A stretch of DNA of 36,505 bases from a virus. The translations under genes and the position numbers were made by a program. Below, in pieces: positions 33,337-36,505 of this stretch (the stretch's first letter is position 1; each line of letters starts with the position of its first letter). Where the stretch lies: IMG/VR virus record IMGVR_UViG_3300012936_002595, positions 1-36,505 of that record. One strand, given 5' to 3'. The notes beneath the pieces were generated by a model, which saw nothing but the letters and a program-made list of their open reading frames with translations, searched no databases and was not told where the DNA came from.

Positions 33337-34404
33337 TTATCCTAACATTAGTGCAAATGATGCTGCAATATCATTTGCTAAAATTTCTGATACAGCACCT
33401 GAAGCACCTGCAGGACTTGCCCAAGCAGTACCTGACCAAACTTCTAATGCATTTGTATCTGTGTTAAATCTTGTCATACCAACTACTGCATATGCAGTTG
33501 GTCTTTGTGATGTATTTCCTCTAGGAGGTACAAATCCGTTTGTACCTGCAATTTTAAAATACCCTGTTCCTGTTTGTTCTATTTGTGTAATGGCATTTGG
33601 TTCAACGTTTGTAATCACATTATCAGTAACTTTTAAGTTTCCTAATCTAACTCCGCCGCTGCCGTTGCCATCTAAGTGTAAGTCTAGACCAGTTGTGGTT
33701 GTTATTTCGTTATCACGAAATCTCAAATCTCCAACATCTAATGTGCTAAGTGATAGTAAATCAGTATTTAAATTATTTGCAAATAAATTTTTCCATTTAA
33801 ATGCACTGCTTCCTAAATCAAATGTGTTATCTTGTTCAGGTATCAAATCACTTTTAATTGCAGCATTTATTTGAATTGAATCTGTAAGGTCATCACCTAT
33901 AGTAATATTTCCGCCAATAGTTACATTGCCATCTACGTTTACATTACCAGTTACATACAAATCACCGTCTACGTTTGCTGATGACAATACTTCTAATGTG
34001 CCTGCTCCGTTTGGTCTAAACTCTAAATTTTGATTAGATTCTGTAGTGGAAATAGTATTTCCTTCTATCCTTAAATCATCAACGTCTACTTTTGAGTGAT
34101 ATATAACAGGATCTGATCCGCTAGGAGCAAAACTTATAGTATCTAAATCACTAGAGATAGTGTTACCAGTAATGTTTAAATTACCAATATCAATTTCAGT
34201 ATCAATTTGAATGTTTGTTGATCTTGTAGTTCCTGTGACGTGTAAATCTGCTGTAGGTGCTGAATTGTTGACTCCAATGCGAGCATTGTTTACATCAACA
34301 TATAAAATATCTGGGTCTGTTGCTCCATTTCTAAAAGTCAAATCTACGCCATTACGTATGAGATTTGCCTTTAAGAGCGGCCCACTTATACGACCTATTG
34401 CCAT
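33337..34404 (-). CDS. Beta-repeat fibre protein
   Basis: A 355-residue protein beginning MAIGRISGPLLKANLIRNG and rich in short strand repeats with a hexapeptide feel: NVDGDLYVTGNVNVDGNVTI, GGNITIGDD, and several G-N-T-I-S. Its C-terminal ~80 residues (EQTGTGYFKIAGTNGF, TNALEVWSGTAW, SFALMLG) match the end of the larger fibre upstream (TGIGYLRFLDTNALLI, NLLEVFAGT, AYSLILG), so the two are paralogous. A strong ribosome site (AAGGAGAGCAAATG) precedes the ATG, and the 114-base gap upstream holds a late box and a hairpin. It is probably a short tail fibre or a connector to the giant fibres. Confidence 0.8.
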   Translation of the reverse strand: MAIGRISGPLLKANLIRNGVDLTFRNGATDPDILYVDVNNARIGVNNSAPTADLHVTGTTRSTNIQIDTEIDIGNLNITGNTISSDLDTISFAPSGSDPVIYHSKVDVDDLRIEGNTISTTESNQNLEFRPNGAGTLEVLSSANVDGDLYVTGNVNVDGNVTIGGNITIGDDLTDSIQINAAIKSDLIPEQDNTFDLGSSAFKWKNLFANNLNTDLLSLSTLDVGDLRFRDNEITTTTGLDLHLDGNGSGGVRLGNLKVTDNVITNVEPNAITQIEQTGTGYFKIAGTNGFVPPRGNTSQRPTAYAVVGMTRFNTDTNALEVWSGTAWASPAGASGAVSEILANDIAASFALMLG

Positions 34405-34472
34405 TTGCTCTCCTTACACGGGGATCCTGTCCCTCCAACTACCTTACATTGCGAGTTGACCACAGTAAAAGA

Positions 34473-34492
34473 TTAACGATGGTCTTCGTTAA
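34473..34492 (-). other. Hairpin in the 34405-34518 gap
   Basis: TTAACGA at 34473-34479 and TCGTTAA at 34486-34492 form a 7-base perfect stem with a 6-base loop. On the minus strand it lies just after the CTAAATA box, so it would be at the 5' end of the message. No run of T follows directly, so a terminator is less likely. Confidence 0.45.
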
Positions 34493-34498
34493 CAAAAG

Positions 34499-34505
34499 TA
34501 TTTAG
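34499..34505 (-). promoter_or_regulatory. T4-type late promoter box CTAAATA
   Basis: GGCTAAATACTTTTG on the minus strand, 13 bases after the stop of the upstream fibre gene and 94 bases before the next start. The gap of 114 bases is the longest in the window and gives this message a long leader. Confidence 0.58.
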
Positions 34506-34518
34506 CCAAAAGGAGAAT

Positions 34519-36505
34519 TTAGCCCAGTATTAGGCTGTATGCATCGCCTAAATTTTCCATAAAAGGAACGTCGATTTCGGCACCACCACCTGTGGATAAT
34601 TGATATCCATCGTCTGTTTGAGCACCTACTGTAAGCACAATATCGTTAGCAGGAGTAGACCCTCCTGTAAAATTATTACCTGTAATTGTAATTAAGTCGC
34701 CGGTTATATAACCTTGTCCTACTGTGGTAATAGTTATGGTAGATATTGCTCCAGAAGTTATTGTAATAGAAAATTCAGCATCAACACCGCTTCCATCTGT
34801 AACACCTGTTAAACCAGTTGCTGTTTGATTAGGTAATCCTGTTACAACACCTATGCCTGTAACTACTTCGATAGTACCTGCAAACACTTCTAGTAAATTT
34901 TGTTGATCGTTCCAACGTGTGTCACCTAGTTCAGGACGAGTAGGACGAGAAGCATCATCAGCAGCAGGAATTAGTAACGCATTTGTATCAAGAAACCTTA
35001 GATAACCTATTCCTGTATTAGCAAAAGTTAATGGTGTTTCAGGGTATTCTCTAGGTCCGCCATCTATATCAGTAAGATTTGTTATGGCATCAGTAGCACC
35101 AGTTACTGCTATAGTACCTGTCGGTCCTGGCCTTGATCCTGCGCCGTCATAGTTAATGTTTACAGTATATGTACCTGCACTATCTGATCCTGTTGAAGTG
35201 CCAGTAATAACTGTTCCATCTATAATACCTACACCTGAAAGTAACATTCCAGGTATGAATGTTCCTGTAATTGTTCCGCCTACTGTTAAAACATTGCCAC
35301 TAATACTAGCAGCAGTACTTGTTGCACTTATATTATTCCATTTTGTCCATTCAATTAAATTAATGCCTGTGTCTGGTGCAAGAATTATATCATCGTTACT
35401 TTGTAGTGCAAAAATTTGATTATTAACACCATCTAATTTTTGTTGATCACTTACTCTAACTTCTAATGGTAATACTGCATCAGTGTTTGTTAAATTATCT
35501 GTTACAAAAATATTGTTCCATCTTCTTACAGAACTATCAACAAGTGTTCCTGAACCTAAATTCCAAGTAGCGTCATCGCCAGGAATAATCGATTGTGAAA
35601 AGTCTGGAACTATCTCAACAACATCTCCTGAACCGCCCCCTACATCAGGATTATATAGTTCGTCTCCAATAGTCAGGTCGCCAAGTTTACTAAGGTTTCC
35701 ATCCATAGTCAAGTCACCTGTTACTCCTAGGTCACCATCAATGTTTGCTGCACTTGGAAAATCTACTGTTCCTGACTCAGACCTAACTTCAATTGTTTGA
35801 TTAGTTGTTATTCCACTTATGGTATTATCGTTAAATTCTAAATCATCTGATCTCATTCTTTGATGTGTAATTACAGGTTTTGGATCTACATAAACTCCTT
35901 TAGTAAAAAGGTAATTGTTACCAGGCACTAAAGTTGAATTTATCAATGTTGTTACCGCTTGTGCTCTTGCAGTAAAATCTGCCGTAGTTGATCTCGGCAA
36001 TGCTGCTATACTTGGTGGATAAACTACTTCTGAAGTTGAGCCAAAAAATTCAATATATTGGAAACCATAAGTATTGCTCCACCCAGTCCTATCCCACTGG
36101 CCGCTTGACTTAACTGTAAAACCTATTATTGGTGTTCCGTCGGGTTCATTTAGATAAAGTGTATCAGTGTTTACTACAAACTGATCTACAAAACTTTGCT
36201 CAAAAGCAAATAAAAATCTTCTTATGTTTGTAAACGGATAAGACGCTAGTGGAGAGCCAGTCATATCCCCAAAAGAAAATTCATTATCACGAAGATCATT
36301 TTTATCAATAAAACCATCTGTGTTGACATCAGTTAATGGTCCAGCAACTCCGTTTGTTTCAGCAGGTAAAAATTGTGCTGTGACAGAAACGTTAGTAAGA
36401 GGTGTAGGAACTATATTTAAAGGTCCGTATACTGTAGAAAATGTTGAAGGGGCTTTTGCAATTACTTTGTCAATAGTTGCAACATTGTCAACTTGAACAC
36501 GTGTA
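34519..36505 (-). CDS. Fibre-like structural protein, N-terminus outside the window
   Basis: The frame is open from the stop at 34519 to the end of the window, so at least 661 residues are visible and the true start lies beyond 36505; the first in-window ATG, at 36264, is unlikely to be the start. The part before that ATG includes DVNTDGFIDKNDLRD, an EF-hand or dockerin-like calcium loop. Then come FTNIRRFLFAFEQSFVDQFV, a strand region with DGDLGVTGDLTMDGNLSKLG, a module GTITGTFIPGMLLSGVGIID, a segment GQGYITGDLITITGNN and TPANDIVLTV shared with the giant fibres, and the end GDAYSLILG shared with the 355-residue fibre. It belongs to the same fibre block. Confidence 0.8.
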   Translation of the reverse strand, partial: TRVQVDNVATIDKVIAKAPSTFSTVYGPLNIVPTPLTNVSVTAQFLPAETNGVAGPLTDVNTDGFIDKNDLRDNEFSFGDMTGSPLASYPFTNIRRFLFAFEQSFVDQFVVNTDTLYLNEPDGTPIIGFTVKSSGQWDRTGWSNTYGFQYIEFFGSTSEVVYPPSIAALPRSTTADFTARAQAVTTLINSTLVPGNNYLFTKGVYVDPKPVITHQRMRSDDLEFNDNTISGITTNQTIEVRSESGTVDFPSAANIDGDLGVTGDLTMDGNLSKLGDLTIGDELYNPDVGGGSGDVVEIVPDFSQSIIPGDDATWNLGSGTLVDSSVRRWNNIFVTDNLTNTDAVLPLEVRVSDQQKLDGVNNQIFALQSNDDIILAPDTGINLIEWTKWNNISATSTAASISGNVLTVGGTITGTFIPGMLLSGVGIIDGTVITGTSTGSDSAGTYTVNINYDGAGSRPGPTGTIAVTGATDAITNLTDIDGGPREYPETPLTFANTGIGYLRFLDTNALLIPAADDASRPTRPELGDTRWNDQQNLLEVFAGTIEVVTGIGVVTGLPNQTATGLTGVTDGSGVDAEFSITITSGAISTITITTVGQGYITGDLITITGNNFTGGSTPANDIVLTVGAQTDDGYQLSTGGGAEIDVPFMENLGDAYSLILG

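Noticed and set aside
34473-34492. Intrinsic terminator after the 36505-34519 fibre gene
   Set aside because: The stem is only seven bases, AT-rich, and is not followed by a clean T run. A promoter box lies before it, so a 5' leader hairpin fits better.
1-36505. CRISPR arrays, tRNA genes, insertion sequences, integrase or attachment sites
   Set aside because: I looked for short regular repeats with spacers, cloverleaf patterns, transposase-like frames and terminal repeats and saw none. The gaps between genes are at most about 115 bases.

Overview
The window looks like part of an AT-rich marine T4-superfamily myovirus (cyanophage or pelagiphage type). The evidence is a recognisable T4 neck/tail-terminator block (a gp14-like end and gp15), long runs of modular fibre proteins of the kind seen in marine T4-like phages, several TAAATA-type late promoter boxes, and very tight gene packing with TAATG and ATGA overlaps. 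No photosynthesis gene, tRNA, integrase, insertion sequence or CRISPR is visible. The host is not decided by the sequence. No gap between genes exceeds about 115 bases.

Layout. (1) 1-2879, plus strand: the end of a probable neck protein, a 59-residue basic protein, the gp15-like tail sheath stabilizer, a Nudix-like protein without a Nudix box, and a small helical protein. (2) 2857-8071, minus strand: a three-gene late unit in which two fibre proteins, each with a cupredoxin-like copper-site pattern (His...Cys-x2-His-x2-Met), flank a subtilisin-like protease with a complete catalytic set. (3) 8163-10448, plus strand: three overlapping genes for ADP-heptose synthesis: a cupin fused to a heptose-1-phosphate nucleotidyltransferase, a heptose kinase and a heptose epimerase. 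(4) 10441-16323, minus strand, convergent with (3): a GmhB-like phosphatase, two 2OG-Fe(II) oxygenase-like proteins, an SGNH-like protein, a third oxygenase, a NodU-family carbamoyltransferase and a family 9 (heptosyltransferase-like) glycosyltransferase. (5) 16398-36505, minus strand: tail fibre and adhesin genes, read right to left. These are a partial fibre with an EF-hand/dockerin-like loop, a paralogous fibre, two small proteins, two giant paralogous fibres (1865 and 2578 residues) with seven chitin-binding-like repeats each, a small structural protein, an S74-chaperone fibre, a cysteine-rich adhesin and a probable tail-fibre chaperone.

How it may work together. Regions 3 and 4 encode most of an ADP-L-glycero-D-manno-heptose pathway plus a transferase and a carbamoyltransferase. 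This is the enzyme set expected for adding a carbamoylated heptose to a glycan, either the host surface (receptor masking) or the virion fibres. The island lies between two fibre blocks. Regions 2 and 5 encode host-contact machinery with possible glycan binding, proteolysis and metal binding. The glycan target and the copper binding are inference; the motifs are seen directly.
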